Below, piece after piece: positions 44,933 through 54,802 of a DNA stretch of 64,000 bases (positions are counted from its first letter, which is position 1; the number at the start of each line of letters is the position of its first letter). Position numbers and translations under genes: made by a program. Source of the stretch: Paenibacillus vini. GTDB taxonomy: Bacteria; Bacillota; Bacilli; Paenibacillales; Paenibacillaceae. The stretch is taken from assembly GCF_018403325.1 (NCBI RefSeq), contig NZ_BOSL01000014.1, positions 102,707 through 166,706 of the forward strand, given 5' to 3'. The notes beneath the pieces are model-generated. The model searched no databases and was not told the origin of the DNA. It saw only the letters and a program-made list of their open reading frames with translations.

Positions 44933-45998
44933 ATTGCGCAGAATCTTTACCCTGGACAGCCTGATCGTACCGCTCGTGGCTATTCTCCTCGGCTTGATCG
45001 TTGGGGCGGTCGTCATGTTATTGGGCGGATACAATCCGTTCGAAGCATATAGTGCCCTAATCAAACGGGTTGTGGGTAATCCGTATGACTTTGGGGAGAC
45101 GATCCGACAGATCACGCCTTTGATCTTTACCGGGCTTGCCGTGGCTTTTGCCTTCCGTTCCGGGATGTTTAACATCGGTGCCGACGGACAGGTTCTCATC
45201 GGGATGACAAGCGCTACGGCCGTATCACTGTCCATGTCGGGCGTGTCGTCGTCGATTGTCGTGCCCGTGTCCGTAATTGCCGGGGGAGTTGCCGGAGGCT
45301 TATGGGCAGCGATCGCCGGATACTTGAAAGCAAAACGGGGCATCAACGAAGTTATAACGACGATCATGTTAAACTGGACAGCCCTTTATTTATCCAACTA
45401 TGTAATCCGTCATTTCTTCCTTCTTAAAGGGCAGAACCGTTCGGAAGACATCGGAGCTTCGGCTGCGCTGACGTTCCTATCCGGCATATTCAACAATGCC
45501 CGGGTACATTGGGGGATCGTGATCGCCCTGTTGGCTGCTTTGTTCTTCTACGTTTATCTCTGGAAAACAAAACAAGGCTACGAAATGCGTGCGGTTGGCT
45601 TTAACCAGAATGCGGCTGAGTATGCCGGAATGAACGTGGGGCGCAACGTCGTGAAAGCCATGTTCATCAGCGGGGTGTTCGCCGGCTTGGCGGGAGCCTT
45701 CGAAGTGCTTGGCGTATTTCATTATCAGTCGGTTTTCGCGGCTTCTCCCGGATACGGCTTCGATGGAATCGCGGTGGCGCTTCTCGGTATGAACCATCCG
45801 TTCGGGGTCGTCCTGGCTGCTATCCTGTACGGCGTATTGACTTACGGTTCGGCAGGAATGAGTTTTGCGGCGGGCGTTCCGCCTGAGCTGATCAAGATCA
45901 TTATCGGTTCCATTATTTTCTTCATTGCCGCGCAAGGCATCGTCCGCTTTGTACTGAAGCCATTCTACCTCAAGCGCAAGAAAGAGAAGGTGTTGTAA
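44925..45998 (+). CDS. nupP: Nucleoside ABC transporter permease (NupP-like)
   Basis: 357 residues, about eight membrane helices, BPD_transp_2 family. AFRSGMFNIGADGQ and INEVITTIMLNW are conserved motifs of nucleoside/simple sugar permeases. GGGAGG is inside the nupO end. It starts within nupO and nupQ follows after one base, so the operon is tight. Confidence 0.94.
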   Translation: MSRLRRIFTLDSLIVPLVAILLGLIVGAVVMLLGGYNPFEAYSALIKRVVGNPYDFGETIRQITPLIFTGLAVAFAFRSGMFNIGADGQVLIGMTSATAVSLSMSGVSSSIVVPVSVIAGGVAGGLWAAIAGYLKAKRGINEVITTIMLNWTALYLSNYVIRHFFLLKGQNRSEDIGASAALTFLSGIFNNARVHWGIVIALLAALFFYVYLWKTKQGYEMRAVGFNQNAAEYAGMNVGRNVVKAMFISGVFAGLAGAFEVLGVFHYQSVFAASPGYGFDGIAVALLGMNHPFGVVLAAILYGVLTYGSAGMSFAAGVPPELIKIIIGSIIFFIAAQGIVRFVLKPFYLKRKKEKVL

Positions 45999-45999
45999 T

Positions 46000-46959
46000 A
46001 TGGACGTTCTTACGCTGCTAGGTCAGCTGCTCAATTCAACCCTTGTATTTTCGACCGCGCTGATTTTTACGGCTCTGGGCGGGATTTTCTCGGAGCGTTC
46101 CGGCGTGGTGAACATCGGCCTGGAAGGTTTGATGATCTTCGGTGCGTTCGCGGCCGGGGTAGGGACTTATTACGCCCAGGAAGCAGGTCTAGGAGGCATG
46201 GCCCCATGGATCGGTGTTTTCGCCGCTATTCTGGTCGGTATTCTGGGCTCGCTTATTCATGCCGTCGCTTCGATTACGTTTAAGGCGGACCAGACGATCA
46301 GCGGTATCGTAATCAACTTTTTGGCGGCGGGCTTAACCGTCTATATCGTCAAAATGCTGTTTAACGGTTCTGCGGAAACGCCATTGATTAAGGTTTTTCA
46401 CAAAATCGAGATTCCGTTCTTACGTGATATTCCGGTCATCGGTGAAGGATTTTTCAATTCGTATCCAACGACGTATCTGGCGCTGATTCTTGTTGGTGTC
46501 GCTTATTATGTGCTGTTTAAAACGCCATTTGGTCTTCGCTTGCGCTCTGTCGGCGAATATCCGGGCGCTGCAGATACGCTGGGTGTCAACGTATCGAGAA
46601 TGCGTTATATCGGCGTAATGATCAGCGGCGCGCTTGCCGGCATCGGTGGTGCAACGATTACGCTGACTACGACAAGTACCTTTGCCCACAATACGATTTC
46701 CGGGCAAGGCTTTATCGCGATCGCTGCTATGATCTTCGGGAAATGGAATCCGGTGGGAGCTTTTGGGGCGGCTATGTTCTTCGGCTTCTCCCAAGCGATC
46801 CGGAACTACGTTCAATTGTTCGAGTGGTCGAGAAGCATTCCACAGGAATTCATTTTTATGATTCCTTATGTATTGACGATCATTGTGCTGGTCAGCGCGG
46901 TCGGCCGTTCTTCGGCTCCATCCGCATTGGGAGCACCTTATGATCCATCAAAAAGATAA
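46000..46959 (+). CDS. nupQ: Nucleoside ABC transporter permease (NupQ-like)
   Basis: 319 residues, second permease of the same family: SGVVNIGLEGLMIFGAF, ADQTISGIVINFLAAG and TFAHNTISGQGFIAIAAMIFGKWNP. Forms a heterodimeric channel with NupP. The gene starts one base after the nupP stop and ends the operon at a strong terminator. Confidence 0.94.
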   Translation: MDVLTLLGQLLNSTLVFSTALIFTALGGIFSERSGVVNIGLEGLMIFGAFAAGVGTYYAQEAGLGGMAPWIGVFAAILVGILGSLIHAVASITFKADQTISGIVINFLAAGLTVYIVKMLFNGSAETPLIKVFHKIEIPFLRDIPVIGEGFFNSYPTTYLALILVGVAYYVLFKTPFGLRLRSVGEYPGAADTLGVNVSRMRYIGVMISGALAGIGGATITLTTTSTFAHNTISGQGFIAIAAMIFGKWNPVGAFGAAMFFGFSQAIRNYVQLFEWSRSIPQEFIFMIPYVLTIIVLVSAVGRSSAPSALGAPYDPSKR

Positions 46960-46965
46960 TATTTC

Positions 46966-47004
46966 AAAAAGCCCTGCAGGCAAACACCCTGCAGGGCTTT
47001 TTTT
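46966..47004 (+). terminator. Terminator of nupNOPQ
   Basis: aaaaagccctgcagg / ccctgcagggcttttttt, a stem of 14 bp with a short loop and seven T residues, 6 bases after the stop. Confidence 0.95.
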
Positions 47005-47185
47005 CATATTTGCCGCGGTTTCAAGAGGGGGGGCCGGCCTATTTTGGATAGTTCAAGGGCGATGGCGCAAGCCGAGACAGCCGAAAATGAATATGGTGAC
47101 TTGAACGCGAAATAGCCGAATCGTAAGATCCCCACTGGATCGTAAACAAACCCGGCTATTTGATTACATTTTGAGGAGGGTTACC

Positions 47186-47491
47186 ATGGGAAGAACGGTG
47201 ACGAAGAAGGAAGCCGAAAAATGGCTGGGTAAAAGTATTGTCGCCTACAAAAAAGATGGCAGCATGGTTACCGGTAAATTGGTTAAAATAAGCGGCAACC
47301 ATCTGATTGTGGCTCAGAATTCACGCAAAAAGGTAAAAACCAAAGCGATTATTCCGCTCGTGTTGTTTGACCTGCTTGCGATCGGATCGGCTCCTTACGG
47401 CTACGGCGGTTATGGTTATGGCGGCTACGGCGGATACGGAGGCTATGGTCCTTACGGTCCTTACGGATACCCTTACGGGGGATTCTGGTAA
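47186..47491 (+). CDS. Small basic protein with Sm-like N-terminus and Gly/Tyr-rich tail
   Basis: 101 residues from the ATG after GAGGAGGGTTACC. Residues 14-50 (LGKSIVAYKKDGSMVTGKLVKISGNHLIVAQ) resemble a small beta-barrel of the Sm/Hfq or SH3 type in hydrophobic pattern and the xxGxxVxGxL motif. Residues 54-67 are hydrophobic (IIPLVLFDLLAI), and 69-101 is almost only Gly, Tyr and Pro, with repeats YGYGGYGYGGYGG and YGPYGPYGYPYGG. Such tails occur in spore coat and exosporium proteins and in phase-separating RNA-binding proteins. I do not recognise a named family; function unknown. Confidence 0.85.
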   Translation: MGRTVTKKEAEKWLGKSIVAYKKDGSMVTGKLVKISGNHLIVAQNSRKKVKTKAIIPLVLFDLLAIGSAPYGYGGYGYGGYGGYGGYGPYGPYGYPYGGFW

Positions 47492-47495
47492 TACA

Positions 47496-47951
47496 TCAAT
47501 AGCGAATCTGCAGTTTCTTTTCGAGTTCAAAACATTGGGACAATGGGACATAGCGGACCGTATGGTAACCGAGATTGCGATAGAATACGTGGGCACGGGT
47601 ATTGTCCCGATCCACCATGACTTTGGCTCGTTTGCAACCCCGCGATCCGGCGAAATTTTCCGCCTGGGCCATCAAGGTCTTGCCATGGCGGTTACGCCGG
47701 TGCGCGGGTGCAACAGCCATCATGTCGATATATAATAGCTCGCCGTGCACCATAAAGTGGATGAACGCCACCGGGTCGGCTTCATAGTTGGGCGAAACCA
47801 CCAGCGTTACCCCGCGGGTAAGCCGCTTTGGAATATCTTTAATGACCGTCTTTAATTCATTGGGGGGCAGGTGGGAATAGGGGACAAGCTCCTTATGAAT
47901 CAGGTCGTTGATCACGGGGTCATCTTGTTTGGGCCTTCTGTAGCGTATCAT
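47496..47951 (-). CDS. GNAT family N-acetyltransferase
   Basis: 151 residues from MIRYRRPKQDDPVINDLIHKELVPYSH. Motif A is DMMAVAPAHRRNRHGKTLM (acetyl-CoA loop), followed by KVMVDRDNTRAHVFYRNLGY, motif B. The start is placed 26 codons inside the longest frame because AGGAGG lies 12 bases ahead. Tail-to-tail with the Gly/Tyr-rich gene (4-base gap). Substrate not identifiable. Confidence 0.85.
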   Translation of the reverse strand: MIRYRRPKQDDPVINDLIHKELVPYSHLPPNELKTVIKDIPKRLTRGVTLVVSPNYEADPVAFIHFMVHGELLYIDMMAVAPAHRRNRHGKTLMAQAENFAGSRGCKRAKVMVDRDNTRAHVFYRNLGYHTVRYVPLSQCFELEKKLQIRY

Positions 47952-48179
47952 TTCACTCGTAATCCTCCTCACTGTGAGTACCGGATCGGACTCACCACAT
48001 GCATAAAAGTGGGCGTTATCTTTTATCATATGACAGGAGGGGGCGGAAGCGTTCCGACGGAAATAAGAAGCCGATGAAACCGGGGGCGGACGGGATCGAT
48101 GCAGGATTGCAGGGTCTATTCCCGGGCCAGCAAAATCCGGATTCGAGGGAGAGTTTCTAAACTGTCTTTCAAAAGGGTA

Positions 48180-48209
48180 TTGACTCTGGATGTAAACTAA
48201 TCATATAAT
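48180..48209 (+). promoter_or_regulatory. Promoter of the ilv T-box transcript
   Basis: TTGACT at 48180-48185, 18-base spacer, perfect TATAAT at 48204-48209, followed by the T-box leader about 20-30 bases later. Confidence 0.75.
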
Positions 48210-48229
48210 GTGTCTAAACATTTTAACGA

Positions 48230-48568
48230 TTATATCAATCGGCGATGAAGAGGACGAAGGTTTAAGGGCTCTTTGCTCAGAGAGTGGATGGATTTGCTGA
48301 GACCATCCGCCATTACCCCTTAAATGCGAGCTCACCTCGGAGCTATTTTCCTGAAAAACTGCAAGCGTTCCTAGGCACCGTTTGCGATGAGTCTATTAGG
48401 GAGAATCGTCAGGTCTGCGTTAGAGACCACGGGTAGAAGCGTCACTGCTTGTACTCGTCAAGGCTCGGTGCTGTGAAGAACCGGGTGAAAATGGGTGGTA
48501 CCACGGAAGCTAAACCTTTCGTCCCTCGGAATAGGAGACTATTCCGGCGGACGGAAGGTTTTTTTGTT
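48230..48568 (+). ncRNA. T-box leader of ilvB (leucine CUC specifier likely)
   Basis: Stem I begins near AGAGAGTGG (48279-48287) with CTGAGACC; the specifier region reads GCGAG-CTC-ACCTCGGAG, giving CUC (Leu) at 48331-48333 by position. The T-box sequence GGGTGGTACCACGG is at 48493-48506, followed by the terminator/antiterminator arms aaacctttcgtccc and ggacggaaggtttttttg (48513-48568). Uncharged tRNA-Leu would stabilise the antiterminator and allow ilvB expression. Confidence 0.9.
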
Positions 48569-48622
48569 ATAACAAGGCAAATAAATTTTAGAAATACCTA
48601 AGTTTTGGAAGGAGGATGACTG

Positions 48623-50371
48623 ATGAGCGCGCAAATTCCTGCAGTGCGGTCTACAGAACAATTACGTGAGAAATGGATGAAACCGGAAGTCATAACCGGT
48701 TCGGAAATCTTGCTTCGCAGTTTGCTTTTGGAAGGTGTCGAATGCGTCTTCGGGTACCCGGGGGGCGCTGTGCTATATATTTACGATGCGCTGTACGGAT
48801 TCACTGATTTCCATCACCTGCTGACAAGACATGAGCAGGGAGCGATTCATGCAGCAGACGGTTATGCTCGTGCAAGCGGCAAAGTCGGTGTCTGCATCGC
48901 AACTTCCGGTCCGGGAGCTACCAATACCGTGACGGGAATCGCGACAGCCTATATGGATTCGGTTCCGCTCGTCGTCATTACCGGGAACGTAGTCTCCAGC
49001 CTGATCGGAACGGACGCTTTCCAAGAAGCCGACATCACCGGCATCACAATGCCGATCACAAAACATAGTTATCTGGTCAGAGACGTAGAGGACCTGCCGC
49101 GCGTGATCCATGAGGCATTCCACATTGCCAATACCGGACGCAAAGGGCCGGTACTGATCGACATTCCTAAGGATGTCTCGGCCAATAAAACATTGTTTGA
49201 GCCTTCGCAAACCATCAATCTTCGGGGGTATCATCCAACTGTCGTTCCGAATCGGCTGCAGCTCGACAAGCTGGCCTCGGCGATCAAGGAAGCGGAACGT
49301 CCGGTCATCCTGGCTGGCGGCGGAGTTGTATATTCCGGCGGACACGAGGCATTGCTCGAATTCGTCAATCGGACCGAAATCCCGATCACGACGACTCTGC
49401 TGGGACTTGGAGCATTTCCAAGCGGACATGAGCTTTGGATGGGAATGCCTGGGATGCACGGAACTTATACCGCGAACCAGTCCATACAGCAATCCGATCT
49501 CTTGATCAACATCGGAGCAAGATTCGATGACCGGGTAACCGGACGCCTCGACGGCTTCGCTCCAAAGGCGAAGATCGTGCACATCGATATCGATCCTGCG
49601 GAAATCGGCAAGAACGTTAAGACGGACATCCCGATTGTCGGGGATGTGAAGACGGTTCTCGAATTGCTGAACCCATTGGTCGGCCGCGCGGACAAAGCGG
49701 ACGAATGGAGAGCGCAAATCAATCAGTCGAAACAGGATAAACCGTTCAAGTATAAAGATTCCGATACTGTACTTAAACCACAGTGGGTTATCGAGCTTCT
49801 GAACGACACGACTAATGGAGAAGCGATCGTAACTACGGACGTTGGACAGCATCAAATGTGGGCGGCCCAGTATTACAAGTTCAACCAGCCGCGTTCCTGG
49901 ATCACTTCCGGGGGACTCGGAACGATGGGCTTCGGATTCCCTTCCGCCATCGGTGCTCAAATGGCGCATCCCGAACGGCTTGTTATTTCCATCAACGGTG
50001 ACGGCGGCATGCAAATGTGCGCTCAGGAGCTGGCGATTTGCGCAATTAACAAGATTCCTGTTAAAGTCGTTGTAATCAACAATCAGGTGCTTGGGATGGT
50101 TCGCCAGTGGCAGGAACTGATCTACGAGAACCGCTACAGCCATATTGACTTGGCAGGCAGCCCGGACTTCGTGAAGCTGGCCGAAGCTTACGGCGTCAAA
50201 GGCTTGCGTGCGACGAACAAAGAGGAAGCCAAGAAGGTATGGCAGGAAGCTATGGAGACGCCGGGACCGGTATTGGTGGAATTCGTGGTCGACAAAGGCG
50301 AGAACGTATACCCGATGGTTACTCAAGGTTCCACCATTGATCAAATGTTGATGGGGGACGATGAACAATGA
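48623..50371 (+). CDS. ilvB: Acetolactate synthase, large subunit
   Basis: 582 residues. TPP-dependent enzyme joining two pyruvates (valine/leucine) or pyruvate and 2-oxobutyrate (isoleucine). GYPGGAVLYIYDALY with the catalytic Glu in RHEQGAIHAADGYAR, the FAD/central domain, and the TPP motif GDGGMQMCAQELAICAINKIPVKVVVINN. AAGGAGG precedes the ATG. It overlaps ilvN by ATGA and is controlled by the T-box. Confidence 0.97.
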   Translation: MSAQIPAVRSTEQLREKWMKPEVITGSEILLRSLLLEGVECVFGYPGGAVLYIYDALYGFTDFHHLLTRHEQGAIHAADGYARASGKVGVCIATSGPGATNTVTGIATAYMDSVPLVVITGNVVSSLIGTDAFQEADITGITMPITKHSYLVRDVEDLPRVIHEAFHIANTGRKGPVLIDIPKDVSANKTLFEPSQTINLRGYHPTVVPNRLQLDKLASAIKEAERPVILAGGGVVYSGGHEALLEFVNRTEIPITTTLLGLGAFPSGHELWMGMPGMHGTYTANQSIQQSDLLINIGARFDDRVTGRLDGFAPKAKIVHIDIDPAEIGKNVKTDIPIVGDVKTVLELLNPLVGRADKADEWRAQINQSKQDKPFKYKDSDTVLKPQWVIELLNDTTNGEAIVTTDVGQHQMWAAQYYKFNQPRSWITSGGLGTMGFGFPSAIGAQMAHPERLVISINGDGGMQMCAQELAICAINKIPVKVVVINNQVLGMVRQWQELIYENRYSHIDLAGSPDFVKLAEAYGVKGLRATNKEEAKKVWQEAMETPGPVLVEFVVDKGENVYPMVTQGSTIDQMLMGDDEQ

Positions 50372-50853
50372 TGACAAGCCATACAATTGCCGTTTTAGTG
50401 AATGACCAGCCTGGTGTTTTGCAGCGCGTGTCCGGCCTTTTCGGCCGGCGCGGCTTCAACATCGAGAGCATTACGGTTGGCCAGTCGGAGGAAGAAGGAT
50501 TGTCCCGGATGGTCATTGTGACCCAAGGCGACGACAAAACATTGGAACAAATCGAGAAGCAATTGTACAAACTGATCGATGTTATCAAAGTCGTGAACCT
50601 CAGTTCCAAACCGATGGTTGGCCGGGAATTAGCTTTGATCAAAGTGAAATCCGAACCGGCGGAACGTCCGGAAATTATGGGCGTAGTTGAAACCTTCCGC
50701 GCGGCGGTCGTCGACATCGGAACGAACAGCATGATCGTTCAGGTGGTCGGAGATACGGAAAAGATCGATGCCATGATCGAACTGCTGCATCCATACGGAA
50801 TCCGGGAATTGTCCCGGACAGGGGTTACCGCGATGATTCGAGGCAACGCTTAA
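50368..50853 (+). CDS. ilvN: Acetolactate synthase, small (regulatory) subunit
   Basis: 161 residues. Two ACT-like domains; HTIAVLVNDQPGVLQRVSGLFGRRGFNIESITVG is the N-terminal ACT domain that binds valine. ATGATG at the start overlaps the ilvB stop. Also known as ilvH. Gap of 184 bases to ilvC contains small hairpins (for example aaaggatc/ggtccttt around 50916-50957). Confidence 0.96.
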   Translation: MMTSHTIAVLVNDQPGVLQRVSGLFGRRGFNIESITVGQSEEEGLSRMVIVTQGDDKTLEQIEKQLYKLIDVIKVVNLSSKPMVGRELALIKVKSEPAERPEIMGVVETFRAAVVDIGTNSMIVQVVGDTEKIDAMIELLHPYGIRELSRTGVTAMIRGNA

Positions 50854-51034
50854 TTTTCAGCACATAAGAAATTGCAGTTTTACTAATATTTCCGCCGGGT
50901 TTGGCGGGGGATTGAAAGGATCGCGAGGAAGCGGCGACAAAGACCGGTCCTTTGAATCACCCGTCAAACAGGCGGAGGTTCAAAATCATTGGGACATGCG
51001 TTATGCATACCCGCATACTATGGGAGGGCTTTAG

Positions 51035-52030
<996 letters not shown>

Positions 52031-52053
52031 TAAATTAAGCACAAGAACATAGT

Positions 52054-52092
52054 AAAGGCTGCGGAGTCATAGGACCCGCAGCCTTTTTTCGT
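52054..52092 (+). terminator. Terminator of ilvBNC
   Basis: aaaggctgcgg / ccgcagcctttt then TTCG and a T tract, 24 bases after ilvC. Confidence 0.92.
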
Positions 52093-52207
52093 TTTTTTGC
52101 GTGAAAGAAAGTCCGGTTTTATGTTTAGTTTGGAGCGGAATCGTCCAACTTAACTTGGAGGCTCAGAATTTCTGAGGAATTCAGATAAGTAAAAAGGAGA
52201 AGACAAC

Positions 52208-53317
52208 ATGACCAAAACCGTAAAATCCGTAACCTCTCCCAAAAAGTTTATTATCGGGCAAGACTTGCTGGAGAAGATCTATGACTATATGAAGCATTTC
52301 GGCGACAGCGCCTATGTGATCTGCGACGAATTTATTTTGGAACGCGCCTCCAAGGAAGCGGGGCAATCCATTGCCGCAGGCGGGGGCAAATCCGTATTTG
52401 AGAAATTCAATTACGAATGCACCAAGGAAGAAATACAGCGTCATCGCGATCTTCTCCATAAGGCGGGGGCCAATATCGTCGTTGGTATCGGCGGAGGGAA
52501 AACGCTGGATACGGCCAAAGCCACTGCTTATTACGAAAAGCTTCCGGTCGTCATTTTTCCGACCATTGCTTCTACGGATGCACCTTGCACGGCGCTGGCG
52601 GTAATTTACAAGCCTGACGGTTCTTTTGACGAATATTTGTTTCTGCCCAGCAATCCCGATGTGGTGTTGGCCGATACCGGCATCCTGGCTGCCGCGCCGG
52701 CCCGTTTCTTTGCGGCGGGCATCGGAGACGCTCTGGCTACGTATTTTGAAGCGAGAGCCTGCTACCGTTCGGTGGGAGATAATTTGGTTCTGATGAAGCC
52801 TTCGCTGACCGGTCTTGGAATCGCCAAACTTTGCTATGACACCCTGTTGGAGAATGCAGTCCAAGCAAAAATTGCCGTGGATAACGGGGTTGTAACCAAA
52901 GCGGTAGAAAACACGATTGAAGCGACGATTTATTTAAGCGGAGTGGGAGCTGAATCCGGCGGGTTGGCAGCTGCGCATGCCATTCATAACGGAATGACCG
53001 CCGTCAAATCGCTGCATCATGCCCAGCACGGGGAGAAGGTAACGTTCGGTCTGCTGGCTCAGCTCGTCTTGGAAAATGCGCCCCATGAAGAAATCGAAAT
53101 GGTGATCTCCCTGGTAAAACAGGTGGGACTTCCGTTGACATTGCAAGATCTCGGAGTTAAGAAGTTCGTTGAGGAAGAATGGCGTCAAGTGGCTGCGGAC
53201 GCCTGTGCGGAAGGCGACACGATGGGAAATATGCCTTTTCCCGTAACGCCGGATGACGTTTACAATGCGATTGTTGCCGCCAATGCGCTTGCCGAAGCTT
53301 ATGATGAGGAAATGTAA
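52208..53317 (+). CDS. gldA: Glycerol dehydrogenase (GldA family)
   Basis: 369 residues. Iron/zinc-dependent alcohol dehydrogenase fold: VGIGGGKTLDTAKA is the NAD site, PTIASTDAPCTALAVIY the substrate loop, and metal ligands sit in GIGDALATYFEARAC, GLAAAHAIHNGM and HHAQHGEKV. It oxidises glycerol to dihydroxyacetone. Located between ilvC and leuB with terminators on both sides, so it is its own transcript and an odd insert between leucine genes. AAAAGGAGAAG precedes the ATG. Confidence 0.95.
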   Translation: MTKTVKSVTSPKKFIIGQDLLEKIYDYMKHFGDSAYVICDEFILERASKEAGQSIAAGGGKSVFEKFNYECTKEEIQRHRDLLHKAGANIVVGIGGGKTLDTAKATAYYEKLPVVIFPTIASTDAPCTALAVIYKPDGSFDEYLFLPSNPDVVLADTGILAAAPARFFAAGIGDALATYFEARACYRSVGDNLVLMKPSLTGLGIAKLCYDTLLENAVQAKIAVDNGVVTKAVENTIEATIYLSGVGAESGGLAAAHAIHNGMTAVKSLHHAQHGEKVTFGLLAQLVLENAPHEEIEMVISLVKQVGLPLTLQDLGVKKFVEEEWRQVAADACAEGDTMGNMPFPVTPDDVYNAIVAANALAEAYDEEM

Positions 53318-53357
53318 ATGTAACTGCCAATAAAAACTCCAGATCTTCAGTGGGTTG

Positions 53358-53386
53358 AAGCCGCTAACGATTAGCGGCTTTTTTTT
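53358..53386 (+). terminator. Terminator of gldA
   Basis: aagccgctaa / ttagcggctt, perfect 10-bp stem with a 3-base loop, then six further T residues. Confidence 0.95.
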
Positions 53387-53529
53387 AATTTCTAAAGCTG
53401 CAGATCGCTTATAGTTAAAACCTATTAATCTAATAGATTCTATATCTTTGTTTTCTGGTCAAAGGTTATGATACAACTAGGTTAGGATCTTTACGAGTGA
53501 GCTACTGAGAGAAAGGGAGTTGTATTGAT

Positions 53530-54609
53530 ATGGCAGAAGTGAAAAAAATCGCGGTCATCGCCGGCGACGGAATCGGACCGGAAGTTGTTGCGGAAGCGGA
53601 AAAGGTATTGAAACGTACGGAGGAATTGTTCGGATACCGGTTTGAAACGGAGCATGCCTTGTTCGGGGGCATCGCCATCGATGAGAAAGGAACGCCGCTG
53701 CCGCAAGAAACGCTGGAAGTCTGTCAGAAGGCGGATGCAGTTCTGCTCGGAGCCGTCGGCGGTCCGAAATGGGACAACAATCCTAAGGAACTGCGCCCTG
53801 AAACCGGATTGCTCGGAATTCGCAAAGCGCTCGGCCTGTTCTCCAATCTCCGCCCGGCCGTTGTATTTGATTGCTTGAAGGATGCTTCGACATTGAAACC
53901 GGAAGTGTTGGAAGGGACCGACCTCATGGTCGTTCGCGAACTTACCGGCGGCATCTACTTCGGCGAGAAATTCCGCCGCGAAACAGAGAATGGACAGGAA
54001 GCGGTCGATACTTGCGCCTACAATGTCAACGAAGTGGAACGCATCGTTCGCCAAGCGTTTGAAATTGCCCAGAAACGCCGCAAGAAGCTTGCTTCGGTTG
54101 ACAAGGCCAATGTATTGGAAACCTCCCGTTTATGGCGCGAGGTCGTAATCAAAGTCGCTCCTGAATATCCGGATGTCGAGCTGGAGCATGTATTGGTCGA
54201 CAACTGCGCAATGCAGCTGCTTCGCCGTCCTTCGAGCTTCGACGTAATCGTTACGGAAAATATGTTCGGCGACATTTTGAGCGACGAAGCAGCGATGCTT
54301 ACCGGATCGATCGGCATGCTGTCCTCGGCATCGCTTGGCGAAGGAAGCTTCGGCTTGTACGAGCCGGTACACGGCTCTGCGCCTGATATCGCGGGTCAAA
54401 ACCTGGCCAATCCGATCGCAACAATCCTCTCGGTAGCCCTGATGTTCCGCATGACGTTCGGGTATGCCGATGCGGCTGATGCGATTGAGCGCGCTGTTTC
54501 GGACGTACTGAATGCCGGTCACCGTACGGGCGATATCGCGGTTGACAAGAGTAAAGCGATTGGCACGAAAGCCATGGGTGACCTGATCGTAGCAACAATG
54601 AAGAAATAA
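53530..54609 (+). CDS. leuB: 3-isopropylmalate dehydrogenase
   Basis: 359 residues. [16 protein letters not shown] start, [32 protein letters not shown], and [27 protein letters not shown] are the isopropylmalate dehydrogenase marks. Converts 3-isopropylmalate to 2-oxoisocaproate in leucine synthesis. leuA, leuC and leuD are not in this window. AGAAAGGGAG precedes the ATG. A small dyad AATCTA-A-TAGATT is visible near 53430, in the region upstream; its meaning is unknown. Confidence 0.97.
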   Translation: MAEVKKIAVIAGDGIGPEVVAEAEKVLKRTEELFGYRFETEHALFGGIAIDEKGTPLPQETLEVCQKADAVLLGAVGGPKWDNNPKELRPETGLLGIRKALGLFSNLRPAVVFDCLKDASTLKPEVLEGTDLMVVRELTGGIYFGEKFRRETENGQEAVDTCAYNVNEVERIVRQAFEIAQKRRKKLASVDKANVLETSRLWREVVIKVAPEYPDVELEHVLVDNCAMQLLRRPSSFDVIVTENMFGDILSDEAAMLTGSIGMLSSASLGEGSFGLYEPVHGSAPDIAGQNLANPIATILSVALMFRMTFGYADAADAIERAVSDVLNAGHRTGDIAVDKSKAIGTKAMGDLIVATMKK

Positions 54610-54652
54610 TATATCGTTTATAAATGATGAATTGTTCAAGATAAAACCTTAA

Positions 54653-54667
54653 TTATAATAATTATAA
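54653..54667. promoter_or_regulatory. PerR box ahead of the peroxiredoxin gene
   Basis: TTATAATAATTATAA matches the PerR consensus TTATAATNATTATAA at every fixed base. It lies about 20 bases before a TTGACT. PerR represses peroxide-defence genes until its metal centre is oxidised. Confidence 0.9.
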
Positions 54668-54686
54668 TTAAGAAGTGGTTATAATA

Positions 54687-54715
54687 TTGACTTTGATTTT
54701 ATCGAATGATACCAT
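54687..54715 (+). promoter_or_regulatory. Candidate promoter of the peroxiredoxin gene
   Basis: TTGACT at 54687-54692, a 17-base spacer, then TACCAT at 54710-54715. An alternative -10 TATAAT at 54680-54685 would have the PerR box at its -35; either puts PerR over the RNA polymerase site or just upstream. Confidence 0.5.
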
Positions 54716-54802
54716 TTGAAATGTAGTCTCGAACTGAAAATGAATGATGTGTATACAGAAACTTATCAGTTTCTTACATATTTCAAAAGGAGGCCTTTTC
54801 AA

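Noticed and set aside
48773-50386. 537-codon minus-strand frame covering ilvB
   Set aside because: Antisense to a clear acetolactate synthase gene; composition-driven long open frame.
52160-52185. Possible CodY box upstream of gldA (GAATTTCTGAGGAAT)
   Set aside because: Five or more mismatches to the AATTTTCWGAAAATT consensus; within chance for AT-rich DNA.
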